From Fontibacterium medardense (GTDB taxonomy: Bacteria > Pseudomonadota > Alphaproteobacteria > Pelagibacterales > Pelagibacteraceae): a stretch of 64,000 nt of DNA. Under the pieces are notes generated by a model. That model saw only the letters and a list, made by a program, of their open reading frames with translations, was not told the origin of the DNA and ran no database searches. Each line of letters starts with the position of its first letter. Positions within the stretch are counted from its first letter, which is position 1. Below, in pieces: positions 52,009 to 60,986 of this stretch. The stretch lies in NCBI GenBank assembly GCA_965235075.1, contig OZ249404.1:1-64000 (forward strand). Direction: 5' to 3'. The translations under genes and the position numbers were made by a program.

Positions 52009-54597
52009 ATGGATTTAAATAAATTTACAGAACGATCAAAAGAAATATTAAATTCGGCGCAGGTTTTAGCGATGATGCAAAATCATCAGCTATTGCACCC
52101 AGTGCATTTATTAAGTGGTATTATCGAAGATGATGATACTGCATCATTATTACTTGCACCAGCGGGACTCGATTTAAAATCCATAAAATCATCTATTGAA
52201 AAAGAGTTAAAAAAATTTCCAGCAGTCACTGGTAATTCAGGTGGAATTAGCGCATCAAAAGAATTTATTGTTACTATTGAAGAGGCTAAAAAGATTTCAA
52301 AACAAAAAGGTGATGAATATGTTCCAGTTGAGAACATACTGGAAGCGATACTTCAAACTGATAAAAACTTATTAAAATTATTACAAAATAGTGGATTTAA
52401 TTTAAGCAAATTTAAATCTGTACTTGAGGTAATGCGTAAAGGTCAAAAAGTAACCAATGCAAACGATGATGCAAATTATGAATCTTTAAAGAAATATACA
52501 ATTGATATTACGGAAAAAGCGAGAAATGGAAAATTAGATCCTGTGATTGGTCGTGATGAGGAAATTAGACGTGCCATTCAAGTTCTTTCAAGAAGAACAA
52601 AAAATAACCCAGTATTAATTGGTGAACCAGGCGTTGGTAAAACAGCCATCGTTGAAGGGCTTGCGCTTAGAATTATTAATGATGACGTTCCAGAAAGTTT
52701 AAAAGGTAAAAAATTATTAGCATTGGATTTAGGTTTATTGATTGCAGGTGCAAAATTTAGAGGAGAATTTGAAGAAAGATTAAAAGCAGTTCTTAAAGAA
52801 ATTACAGCGCAACAAGGTGAAGTGATTGTATTTATTGATGAGATGCACACTTTAGTAGGCGCGGGTGCAGGAGATGGATCTATGGATGCATCGAATATGT
52901 TAAAGCCAGCACTTGCAAGAGGAGAGCTGCATTGTATTGGTGCAACAACACTTGCAGAATACAGAAAATATGTAGAAAAAGATGCGGCGTTAACTAGAAG
53001 ATTTCAGCCGGTGTTTGTAACGCAGCCTTCTGTTGAAGATACGATTTCAATTTTAAGAGGCCTTAAAGAAAAATATGAAATGCATCACGGAGTGCATATT
53101 TCAGACAATGCGCTTGTCTCAGCGGCTGTGCTTTCAAATCGTTATATTACGGATAGATTTTTACCAGATAAAGCAATTGATTTAATGGATGAAGCATCAA
53201 GTAAACTTCGAATGGAAATTGATTCAAAACCAGAAAATATTGATGAGATCGATAGAAAAGCTATTCAGTTTAAAATTGAAAGAGAAGCTTTAAAGAAAGA
53301 AGATGATTCACTTTCAAAAATTAGATTAAAAGAATTGGATGAAAAAATTGCTGAATTAGATAAAAAATCAGCCTCACTTACAGAAGTATGGGCAAAAGAA
53401 AAAAATCAAATTCAATCCGTTCAAAAAATTAAAGAAGAAATTGAACGTAATAGAGTTTTATTAAATAATTATCAAAAGAAGGGAGATTTAACAAAAGCCA
53501 GCGAAATTATGTATGGCAAACTTCCTGAATTAGAAAAGAAATTAAAAGAACAAGATAAAGCAGCAGTTGGTCAGTACAAAACTTTAAACAAAGAAGTTGG
53601 CGAAAATGAAATTGCAGCTGTGGTTTCTAAATGGACAGGAATTCAAATCGATAAATTATTAGAAGGTGAGAGACAAAAAGTTTTATCAATGGAGAAAGTC
53701 ATCTCAACTAAGGTGATTGGTCAAAAAGAGGCAATTACTTCAGTAAGTAATGCGGTTCGAAGATCAAAAGCCGGCATTCAAGATCCAAATAGACCCCTTG
53801 GTTCATTTCTTTTCTTAGGACCCACAGGAGTTGGTAAAACCGAATTAAGTAAAGCACTTGCATCATTCTTATTTGATGATCAAAACGCAATGATTAGAAT
53901 TGATATGTCAGAGTATATGGAAAAACACTCTGTTAGCAGATTAATTGGTGCGCCTCCAGGATATGTAGGTTATGACCAAGGAGGAGCTTTAACAGAAGCT
54001 GTAAGACGTAGACCTTACCAAGTAATTTTATTTGATGAAGTTGAAAAAGCTCATCCAGATGTATTTAATATTTTCCTTCAAATCTTAGATGACGGAAGAT
54101 TAACTGATGGTCAAGGTAGAGTTGTTGATTTTAAAAATACGATCATTATTTTAACATCCAATCTTGGTTCAGAATTTATTCAAGCTAACAAAAGCGAGAA
54201 ATTAGATGAAAGAACGAAGGAAAAAGTATTGGAAGTTGTTAAAAAATCTTTCAGACCTGAGTTTGTAAATAGATTAGATGATATTATCGTTTTCGATAGA
54301 CTTCAAAAAGAAGAAATCAAAGAGATTGTTAAGATCCAAGTGAATAATTTGAAAAATATTTTAAAAGATAAAAACTTAACTTTTTCAATTACAGACAAAG
54401 CATTAGAATGGTTAGTAGATAAAGGTTTTGACCAAGAATATGGTGCTAGACCTTTAAAAAGAGCGATACAAAAATATATTCAAAATCCAATTGCAAATTT
54501 AATCTTGGATATGAAAGATAAAAAATTAGATGCAATTAAAATTGATGTGGATGGCGATCAGTTAGTTTTAAATAATAAAGTATTTGCTATTAATTAA
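52009..54597 (+). CDS. clpB: ATP-dependent chaperone ClpB
   Basis: ClpB is a hexameric disaggregase that rescues aggregated proteins together with DnaK. The 862-residue protein has the N-domain, AAA1 with Walker A GEPGVGKT at 205-212, a long coiled-coil middle domain (about 400-530) that distinguishes ClpB from ClpA/ClpC, and AAA2 with GPTGVGKT at 604-611. AAA2 also has VILFDEVEKAHPD, and the protein ends in a C-terminal GARPLKRAIQ segment. The ATG at 52009 (MDLNKFTERS) matches ClpB N-termini; a TTG two codons upstream is less likely. The end overlaps the convergent lpxR-like gene by four bases. Confidence 0.96.
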   Translation: MDLNKFTERSKEILNSAQVLAMMQNHQLLHPVHLLSGIIEDDDTASLLLAPAGLDLKSIKSSIEKELKKFPAVTGNSGGISASKEFIVTIEEAKKISKQKGDEYVPVENILEAILQTDKNLLKLLQNSGFNLSKFKSVLEVMRKGQKVTNANDDANYESLKKYTIDITEKARNGKLDPVIGRDEEIRRAIQVLSRRTKNNPVLIGEPGVGKTAIVEGLALRIINDDVPESLKGKKLLALDLGLLIAGAKFRGEFEERLKAVLKEITAQQGEVIVFIDEMHTLVGAGAGDGSMDASNMLKPALARGELHCIGATTLAEYRKYVEKDAALTRRFQPVFVTQPSVEDTISILRGLKEKYEMHHGVHISDNALVSAAVLSNRYITDRFLPDKAIDLMDEASSKLRMEIDSKPENIDEIDRKAIQFKIEREALKKEDDSLSKIRLKELDEKIAELDKKSASLTEVWAKEKNQIQSVQKIKEEIERNRVLLNNYQKKGDLTKASEIMYGKLPELEKKLKEQDKAAVGQYKTLNKEVGENEIAAVVSKWTGIQIDKLLEGERQKVLSMEKVISTKVIGQKEAITSVSNAVRRSKAGIQDPNRPLGSFLFLGPTGVGKTELSKALASFLFDDQNAMIRIDMSEYMEKHSVSRLIGAPPGYVGYDQGGALTEAVRRRPYQVILFDEVEKAHPDVFNIFLQILDDGRLTDGQGRVVDFKNTIIILTSNLGSEFIQANKSEKLDERTKEKVLEVVKKSFRPEFVNRLDDIIVFDRLQKEEIKEIVKIQVNNLKNILKDKNLTFSITDKALEWLVDKGFDQEYGARPLKRAIQKYIQNPIANLILDMKDKKLDAIKIDVDGDQLVLNNKVFAIN

Positions 54598-55706
54598 AAA
54601 TCTAAGCCCACAGTAAAAGAAACATATTTATCTGCAGTTTTCTGCTCTTCAAATTCTTTCGATTGAATATATTGTGTAAGAGTTAATTTTAAATTTTTGT
54701 TTCCAGGTATTGGAATTAAAGAATTTACTCCAACTGCAATCAAACCTACAACGGGTTTTTTATGCACGCGATGGTTGCTGCCAAAAATATTACCATCTAA
54801 AGAAAAATCATAAGCAACCCCTTTTAATTCAGCGAGGGCAAATAAATGTGCACCTAGTGGAATAGGTAACATTAATTCCCCTGTATCAGTGCAAGCCTCA
54901 GAACTTCCAGATGATGGTGCTGTGTTATCGCAACCTGGATAAGATGGAGTGCTGCCAAAATCATTTGGAATATTTAGACCATATCTTGCCTCTAAACCAA
55001 CATTTAAAGATGTTTCAATGTTTCCAAGTTTAAGTCCGTAAAACCTTATTAAGTCTTTTGAAATCCCTGGTGTGTAAGTGTTTTGTTGAAGATCTGATTT
55101 AATTTTTTTCTCAATCAACAACATTACAGCAGGTTCATTACTTAATTGATTGTCCCAGCCTTGAGCTCTGTAAACATCAAATCTATCATGGGCAAAGTTT
55201 TGAGTTTGTCTTGCAAATGACGCTGGACCTATAATTCCAAGGGTTAATTCTTTCGTATCTAGAACCTGAGTATTATCAAATTTATTTTTATGTCTTTCAT
55301 TCACACCAACTGCTAACGATAAGATACCTGCATAAGGTCTATCATCTTTAACAACCGTTGGAGTTTTGTCATCCACAGGCGTGTACATTAATTGTGAACC
55401 CGTAAAGTAGATATTTTTTGAATAACCTTCTTGCTTCTTAAAAAGATCAGCATCTACAAACGATAGAAGACCACCGTGGAGACGACTAATGACTGGTAAG
55501 CACTCATTATTTATATCTCTTTTAAAATCATGAGTTACACCGGATAAAATTACGCCACTTGTGTAATTAGAGTCCTCATTATTAAAATAATCGTTTTCTA
55601 TTCTAAAGTTATAGCTTCGAAAGCCTACTTGCTCATCAGGTTTGCAGTTTGCAAATAAAGGGGCTGCAAATAAAAAAAAGAATAGAAAAAGTACTGAATG
55701 TCGCAT
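54594..55706 (-). CDS. LpxR/DUF2219 family outer membrane lipid A deacylase-like protein
   Basis: LpxR-type outer-membrane beta-barrels remove the 3'-acyloxyacyl chain of lipid A. The 370-residue precursor has a signal peptide cut near LFA-NCK (residue 19). The N-terminal strand NFRIENDYFNNEDSNYTSGV matches the calcium- and substrate-binding start of LpxR, and DDRPYAGILSL is the other family hallmark. Alternating strand patterns continue to a final aromatic residue (VGLDF), as expected for barrel insertion. Cysteines in a central loop may form a disulfide. Catalytic activity is inferred from the family. Confidence 0.82.
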   Translation of the reverse strand: MRHSVLFLFFFLFAAPLFANCKPDEQVGFRSYNFRIENDYFNNEDSNYTSGVILSGVTHDFKRDINNECLPVISRLHGGLLSFVDADLFKKQEGYSKNIYFTGSQLMYTPVDDKTPTVVKDDRPYAGILSLAVGVNERHKNKFDNTQVLDTKELTLGIIGPASFARQTQNFAHDRFDVYRAQGWDNQLSNEPAVMLLIEKKIKSDLQQNTYTPGISKDLIRFYGLKLGNIETSLNVGLEARYGLNIPNDFGSTPSYPGCDNTAPSSGSSEACTDTGELMLPIPLGAHLFALAELKGVAYDFSLDGNIFGSNHRVHKKPVVGLIAVGVNSLIPIPGNKNLKLTLTQYIQSKEFEEQKTADKYVSFTVGLDF

Positions 55707-55801
55707 CTAAAATTAAATATTTTTCGTTGTAAAAAAAATTTAATACACTTTTCACAATTAAGACACAAATAGTTCACGAATTTATTACATTTGCTCTCTA
55801 T

Positions 55802-55990
55802 ATGAGTGCCATGAAAACAAAAATACAAAAATTAAAACTGGTTAACGGAAACCAAAGTTTTCTAACTCTGGCTATATCTCAGCGAACCGCAGAAGATATA
55901 ACAGCGATCATAGGTGTAACAGCTATTGTAGCAGCAGTATTAAGTTTGCCGATCGCAATGTTTGTGCTTACTTATGGAGTTGGTAAATAA
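55802..55990 (+). CDS. Small membrane protein (62 aa)
   Basis: A 62-residue frame with an N-terminal basic region, LTLAISQRTAEDITAIIG in the middle and a hydrophobic helix (about 36-58). It is divergent from the lpxR-like gene by 95 bases. A second ATG three codons later is possible. One base after its stop a 17-codon frame (55992-56045) begins and runs into a hairpin; together they may be a small bicistronic transcript. No family is recognised. Confidence 0.45.
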   Translation: MSAMKTKIQKLKLVNGNQSFLTLAISQRTAEDITAIIGVTAIVAAVLSLPIAMFVLTYGVGK

Positions 55991-56036
55991 TATGGCTCCG
56001 TACTCAAACGATGAATTAGAGTTCTTAAATAAAAAT

Positions 56037-56057
56037 AAGGCTTAATTTTTAAGCCTT
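56037..56057. terminator. Inverted repeat, possible terminator
   Basis: AAGGCTTAA (56037-56045) and TTAAGCCTT (56049-56057) form a perfect 9-bp stem around a 3-base loop. It follows the small 62-residue gene and precedes the CBS/DUF294 gene. On the plus strand no T-run follows directly; on the minus strand the stem is followed by ATTTTTATTT. It probably ends the small-gene transcript, but could also act on the opposite strand. Confidence 0.5.
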
Positions 56058-56126
56058 AAAAGAACGTTTTTGACTCAGGCTTCTTCTTAAATATTTAAAA
56101 TCCGATATACTGACGTTTAACTGTCT

Positions 56127-57593
56127 ATGCCAACCCGGTCTAATAGCGTTGAACTTTTTATCAAAAAAATCTCTGACTATATGTCAGCGGATTATATTTA
56201 TGTGGATGTTAATACATCGATTGCAGAGACGATTAAAGATTTACAGCAACAAAAAAAATCAACTATTTTAATTAAAAAAGACAATAAGCTTGCTGGTATT
56301 ATTACTGAGCAAGATATTGTCCGAAAAGTAACTTTTATTTCTGATCCAAGTAAAAAAGTTTCAGATCTGATGACATCACCCGTAATCTTCGTTTACGAGG
56401 ACGATCTTCTATTCCATGCTGTTGGTAAAATGAGAAAAAATAATCTTCGTCATTTACCGGTGATTAATATGAACTCCGAAGTGGTTGGAATTATTCACGC
56501 TCATAGAGCATTAGCTGCTGAACTTGGAGCAGCTACAGAAGAGATCGATAAGATGACTTTTGATGAGTATGATGAGCGAGGTTTAATTCAAATAAAGAAA
56601 CAACAAGTTCATCTTGCAGAAAGATTATTAAATGAAAAAATTTCATCTAACGACATTAGTTATTTATTAAGCTTTTTAAATAACGTTATCTATAGACGCT
56701 CCATTAGAATCGCAGAAAATAAAATAAAACAAAAAAATATCATTAAAGAAATTCCAAATTTTAGTGTTTTAGTAATGGGATCAGGAGGTCGAATGGAAAG
56801 CTTTCTGCAACCTGATCAAGATAATGGAATTATTTACGAGCCCAGCAAAACAGAAGATCCAAAAAAAGTAGATTTATATTTTGAAGAACTTGCAAAAGAA
56901 TTTACAAAATATTTAGATACCGCAGGAATTACATTTTGTAAGGGAAACTTAATGGCAACAAATCCTATGTGGAGAAAAAGCTTACCTGAATGGAAAGAGC
57001 AGGTGCAAGACTGGATTACTAATTTTAATGAACAAAATTTAATTTATGTCGACATGCTTTATGATTTTAGATCAGTCTATGGTAAGTCTGAACTTGCAGA
57101 TGAACTTAGAAACTTTATCTTTGATAAATTAGTTAATAATAAAATTTTAAAATTTTTATTTAAAAATGAAGAAGGAAGGCGGGCAGGACTTACATTTTTT
57201 GGCGGCTTTAAACTTGAAAAGAACGATAAAGAAAATAAAGGATTATTAAATTTAAAAGGAGCTGGAACGCTTCCCCTTGTTGAATCGGTTAGAATTTATT
57301 CAATAAAACATCGTATTAATAAAAACACAACGGCTGCAAGAATTGAGGAGTTAACTAAAAAGAATGTATTTACAAACGATGAGGCTGACTTTTTTCAAAA
57401 TGCGCATAGGTTTTTAACCTATATTCTGCTCAAAGATCAGGTGGCATCTGTTAAAGAGGGAAAAGAAATTAAAAGTTTTATTGATCCAAAGAAGCTTTTA
57501 GAGCGAGAAAAGGATTTGCTTAAGATGTATTTAAAGAAAATTAATGAACTCAAGACAAGAGCGAGAGGAGATATTAGTGAAGAATATTTTTAA
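56127..57593 (+). CDS. CBS-domain nucleotidyltransferase-like protein (DUF294)
   Basis: This 488-residue protein has a CBS pair (about 15-135) that normally binds adenine nucleotides. A DUF294 nucleotidyltransferase-like domain follows, with MGSGGRMES at 217-225 and acidic residues Asp230 and Asp232 (QPDQDNG) as in GlnD/KNT folds, and then a helical DUF294 C-terminal domain. The combination suggests nucleotide-sensing regulation of a protein or small-molecule target, which has not been defined for the family. It overlaps the downstream exonuclease gene, a pairing seen in other proteobacteria near acetate-uptake genes; no such genes are adjacent here. Confidence 0.85.
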   Translation: MPTRSNSVELFIKKISDYMSADYIYVDVNTSIAETIKDLQQQKKSTILIKKDNKLAGIITEQDIVRKVTFISDPSKKVSDLMTSPVIFVYEDDLLFHAVGKMRKNNLRHLPVINMNSEVVGIIHAHRALAAELGAATEEIDKMTFDEYDERGLIQIKKQQVHLAERLLNEKISSNDISYLLSFLNNVIYRRSIRIAENKIKQKNIIKEIPNFSVLVMGSGGRMESFLQPDQDNGIIYEPSKTEDPKKVDLYFEELAKEFTKYLDTAGITFCKGNLMATNPMWRKSLPEWKEQVQDWITNFNEQNLIYVDMLYDFRSVYGKSELADELRNFIFDKLVNNKILKFLFKNEEGRRAGLTFFGGFKLEKNDKENKGLLNLKGAGTLPLVESVRIYSIKHRINKNTTAARIEELTKKNVFTNDEADFFQNAHRFLTYILLKDQVASVKEGKEIKSFIDPKKLLEREKDLLKMYLKKINELKTRARGDISEEYF

Positions 57594-58266
57594 TAATATC
57601 AAAGCCTATTTTGTTAATATTAATCGACATAAAAAAATAACAACTCAAAAATCAATATTTGTTGTTCTTGATACCGAAACTACAGGTCTCGATGTGAATG
57701 AAGGACATCGGATTGTATCCATTGCAGGAACTAAAATTAAAAATCTTAAAATTACAAATGAAATTTTAGATGAGTTGGTTAATCCAGAGTGTCAAATATC
57801 AGAGCGTTCAATTGAAATTCATCATATCACGCAAGAGCAAGTAGAAAACAAGCCAGCGCTTAAAGAATTAGATAATAAAATTTATAATTTTTTGGAAGAT
57901 ACTGTACTCGTCGGACACAATCTTAATTTTGATATTAAATTTATTATAAAAAGTGCACCTTATACTACGATCGCTCACAGAGTTAAAAACATTGTAACGA
58001 TTGATACTATTTATCTAGCAGCAGGAATATATCCCCATTTCAAAAGTTATGAATTATCATTTTTATGTGAGAATTTAAAAATTCAAACTGAAGATCAAAC
58101 GCGACACTCAGCTCTTGGAGACTCTGTTATTACCGCAAGATTATTTTTACACTTATTAGAAGAGGCGAGTAAAAAAAATGTAACTACTATCGGTGGCATT
58201 TTGCACCTTTGCCAACAAGGAAAACAGATTCAAATTTTAATGAAAGACTTTAATAAAATTCACTAA
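57577..58266 (+). CDS. DnaQ-like 3'-5' exonuclease (DEDDh family)
   Basis: A 229-residue exonuclease similar to the DNA polymerase III epsilon proofreading domain. Motifs are FVVLDTETTGLD (Exo I), VLVGHNLNFDIKF (Exo II) and HSALGDSVITA (Exo III with the catalytic histidine). The start is placed at GTG 57577 because AGGAG lies six bases upstream (57566-57570); an in-frame ATG at 57544 lacks such a site. It overlaps the DUF294 gene by 17 bases. It lacks the C-terminal part that binds the polymerase alpha subunit, so it is probably not the replicative epsilon subunit. Confidence 0.85.
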   Translation: MKNIFNNIKAYFVNINRHKKITTQKSIFVVLDTETTGLDVNEGHRIVSIAGTKIKNLKITNEILDELVNPECQISERSIEIHHITQEQVENKPALKELDNKIYNFLEDTVLVGHNLNFDIKFIIKSAPYTTIAHRVKNIVTIDTIYLAAGIYPHFKSYELSFLCENLKIQTEDQTRHSALGDSVITARLFLHLLEEASKKNVTTIGGILHLCQQGKQIQILMKDFNKIH

Positions 58267-58883
58267 TTAAATCTTTTAATTTTTTCTATTATCGAATCTT
58301 TATTCTCAGCTCCCTGCACAGCAACTTGATCATTAAACATTACCAAAGGTACACCTGTAATTCCCATGGTATAAGCAAGCTGATTTTTTTCTAATATCTC
58401 ATCTCTTTTTTTTTTAGATTCAAAAGCTTCTTTTATAATTTCTTTTTTTAAACCATTTTTAACACCGATCGCAATAAGGTTCGCAGGATCTCCAATGTTA
58501 CCTGCGGCAATAAAATAAGTTTTGAAAATATTTTCAACAATAGAATTTTGTCCCCTCATTCCTTTGCTAAGATCAATTAAGATATGTGAGAGAATAGTAC
58601 TTGGAGTTATTTGAATATCATTTAATTTAAAATTTAAATTTTCAGACTTTGCTTGTTCAGTCATACGATCATACATAGGTTGTGCATTTTCTTTGCTACC
58701 GAATTTCATTACTAAATAATCTGATCTCTTAATTCCAGCTAAAGGCATATCAGGGTTAAGCAAAAAAGGAGCATATTCAACTTCAAATTTTCTATCTTTA
58801 AATTCTGCCAAAGCGTTAAATAATCTTTTATGACCGATGTAGCACCAACCACAAATAGTATCTAAGAAGATCTTAATTTTCAT
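58263..58883 (-). CDS. DsbA-family oxidoreductase, FrnE-like
   Basis: A 206-residue thioredoxin-fold protein of the DsbA/FrnE subfamily, without a signal peptide and so probably cytoplasmic. The active-site C-x2-C is Cys11-Gly-Trp-Cys14 in DTICGWCYIGHKR, where most FrnE proteins have CPWC. The helical insertion and the cis-proline segment TGVPLVMFND near the C-terminus are typical. Substrates are unknown; relatives act in redox-stress tolerance or as isomerases. It overlaps the convergent exonuclease by four bases and is divergent from selO. Confidence 0.85.
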   Translation of the reverse strand: MKIKIFLDTICGWCYIGHKRLFNALAEFKDRKFEVEYAPFLLNPDMPLAGIKRSDYLVMKFGSKENAQPMYDRMTEQAKSENLNFKLNDIQITPSTILSHILIDLSKGMRGQNSIVENIFKTYFIAAGNIGDPANLIAIGVKNGLKKEIIKEAFESKKKRDEILEKNQLAYTMGITGVPLVMFNDQVAVQGAENKDSIIEKIKRFN

Positions 58884-58933
58884 GTTATCAATTTATAATA
58901 TAAAAATTAACAAACTCGACTCATTAAAAATTA

Positions 58934-60370
58934 ATGGAAAATATTGGTTGGAAATTCGACAACAGCTATACACAATTATCTCAGAACATGATGTCGAGAA
59001 CATTGCCAACCAAAGTAAAAAGCCCAAAGATTGTAATTGTAAATTATGAACTTGCTAAATTGTTGGGTCTTGATTTTTCTTCATTAAATAATGAAGAATT
59101 AGCGCAATTATTTACTGGAAACCAAATCCCAAAAGGATCCGACCCTATTGCGCAGGCTTACGCAGGTCATCAGTTTGGTCATTTAGTTATTTTAGGAGAT
59201 GGACGAGCCATTGTTTTAGGTGAGCACATCACGCCAACAAATCAAAGATACGACATTCAATTTAAAGGTTCAGGTAGAACTCCTTATTCAAGAGGTGGGG
59301 ATGGCAAAGCTGCACTCGGTCCAATGTTGCGTGAATATATTATCAGTGAGGCTATGTATCATTTAAATATTAGAACGACGCGAAGTCTTGCCGTTGCAAC
59401 AACGGGAGAAAATGTAATGCGAGAAACGGTGCTGCCAGGTGCTATTTTAACAAGGGTTGCAGAAAGTCACATTCGTGTTGGTACTTTTGAATATGCTGCA
59501 ATAAAAAAAGATCTAACAACTCTTAAAAAACTTTTGCAGTATTCTGTAGAGCGTCATTACCCTGAAATAAAAGATTTAGATAAGCAAGCGCCAGAATTTT
59601 TAAAATTAGTTATGGAAAGACAAATAGATTTAATCGCTGATTGGATGCGAGTTGGATTTATTCATGGCGTGATGAATACCGATAACATGGCAATTTCGGG
59701 TGAAAGTATTGATTTTGGACCGTGCGCATTTATGGATCATTATGATCCTAAAACTGTTTTCAGTTCAATTGATCATCATGGTCGATATGCATTTGGGAAT
59801 CAGTCTATCATTGCACAATGGAATTTAGCACGACTTGCAGATGCTATTCTGCCGCTTCTTGATGAAGATCAAAACAAAGCAATTGAAGTTGGAGAGGAAA
59901 TTATCGAAAGCTTTAACGAAAAATATGAAAAAAAATTTCATGAAATGATGAAGAAAAAATTAGGTCTTATTACTGATGAGCCTGAAGATATAATCTTAAT
60001 TAAAGAATTATTAGATGTGATGGAGAAAAATAAACTAGATTATACAAATACTTTTAGGGATTTAATGAATGAAAATATTGCAAACGAAAATCTAAAAGAT
60101 TTTTATAGTAAATGGAAAATTAGAGTTGATAAGCAAAATAGAGATAAACAAGAAGTGTTAAAATTAATGAGAAAGAATAATCCTGTAGTGATCCCAAGAA
60201 ATCATAAAGTAGAAGAGTCTTTAAAAGAAGCTCATAAAGGAAATTTATTGTCCCTAAAAAATCTTTTAAATGCTCTTAAAGATCCTTATACAGAAAGAGG
60301 AGATTTGATGTTGTATCAACAACCGGCTCCAGATAATGAAAAAAAATATAAGACTTTTTGTGGAACTTAA
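58934..60370 (+). CDS. selO: Protein adenylyltransferase SelO
   Basis: SelO is a pseudokinase-fold enzyme that transfers AMP to serine, threonine or tyrosine of target proteins, with a role in redox stress. The 478-residue protein has AYAGHQFGHLVILGDGRAIVLGE, QFKGSGRTPYSRGGDGKAALGPMLREY with the ATP-binding residues, FIHGVMNTDNMAISG and IDFGPCAFMD carrying the metal-binding aspartate. The C-terminus ends KTFCGT, the region where some homologues carry selenocysteine; here it is cysteine encoded normally. Confidence 0.95.
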   Translation: MENIGWKFDNSYTQLSQNMMSRTLPTKVKSPKIVIVNYELAKLLGLDFSSLNNEELAQLFTGNQIPKGSDPIAQAYAGHQFGHLVILGDGRAIVLGEHITPTNQRYDIQFKGSGRTPYSRGGDGKAALGPMLREYIISEAMYHLNIRTTRSLAVATTGENVMRETVLPGAILTRVAESHIRVGTFEYAAIKKDLTTLKKLLQYSVERHYPEIKDLDKQAPEFLKLVMERQIDLIADWMRVGFIHGVMNTDNMAISGESIDFGPCAFMDHYDPKTVFSSIDHHGRYAFGNQSIIAQWNLARLADAILPLLDEDQNKAIEVGEEIIESFNEKYEKKFHEMMKKKLGLITDEPEDIILIKELLDVMEKNKLDYTNTFRDLMNENIANENLKDFYSKWKIRVDKQNRDKQEVLKLMRKNNPVVIPRNHKVEESLKEAHKGNLLSLKNLLNALKDPYTERGDLMLYQQPAPDNEKKYKTFCGT

Positions 60371-60371
60371 A

Positions 60372-60986
60372 TTATTTTTTGATTTCCTTTAAAATATAAG
60401 GAGCAAGATTTTTAGCCATTATTTTTACACCTTCTGGATTTGGATGTTTTCCATCATCAATATTTAATTTAGGATTTAGAGCAACTCCCTCTAATAAAAA
60501 AGGCATAAGTGTTAAATTATATTCTTTGGAAAGCGCTCGATAAATATCATCAAAAGCTTCTTTATAATTTTTCTCATAACTGTCAGGCGCGACAAATCCA
60601 GCAAGAACAATGGGTATGTTCTTATTTTTGATACTTTTTATTATTTGATTTAAATTTTCCTTAATTTCTTTTGGTTCAATTCCTCTCAACATATCATTAG
60701 CCCCCAAACCCAATACAATCAGATCCGCTTTATCTTGTAAGGTCCATTGAATACGATTAAGCCCACCTCGCGTTGTATCTCCGCTTACACTTGCATTAAT
60801 AACTTCACTTTCAATTTTAAGTTTCTTTAGTTCCAACTTTAAAACTTCAGACAAATGATGTGGCTTAGAAATGCCATAACCCGCCATTAAACTATCGCCA
60901 AATAGAACAATTTGCATTCTTGCAAAAGCTTCAGATTTAAATATGAAGAAGAAGAGAAAAAAAAATATTGATAAAAATTTTTTCAT
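60372..60986 (-). CDS. tesA: GDSL-type esterase/lysophospholipase TesA
   Basis: A 204-residue periplasmic SGNH hydrolase related to E. coli TesA. The signal peptide covers residues 1-22, with a very phenylalanine-rich core. The catalytic serine is in LFGDSLMAGYG, the oxyanion residues are in SGDTTRGGL and LGANDMLRG, and the Asp/His pair is in DDGKHPNPEG. Its ATG overlaps the divergent ABC ATPase ATG by two bases, so each gene's promoter must lie inside the other gene or be shared. Confidence 0.92.
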   Translation of the reverse strand: MKKFLSIFFFLFFFIFKSEAFARMQIVLFGDSLMAGYGISKPHHLSEVLKLELKKLKIESEVINASVSGDTTRGGLNRIQWTLQDKADLIVLGLGANDMLRGIEPKEIKENLNQIIKSIKNKNIPIVLAGFVAPDSYEKNYKEAFDDIYRALSKEYNLTLMPFLLEGVALNPKLNIDDGKHPNPEGVKIMAKNLAPYILKEIKK

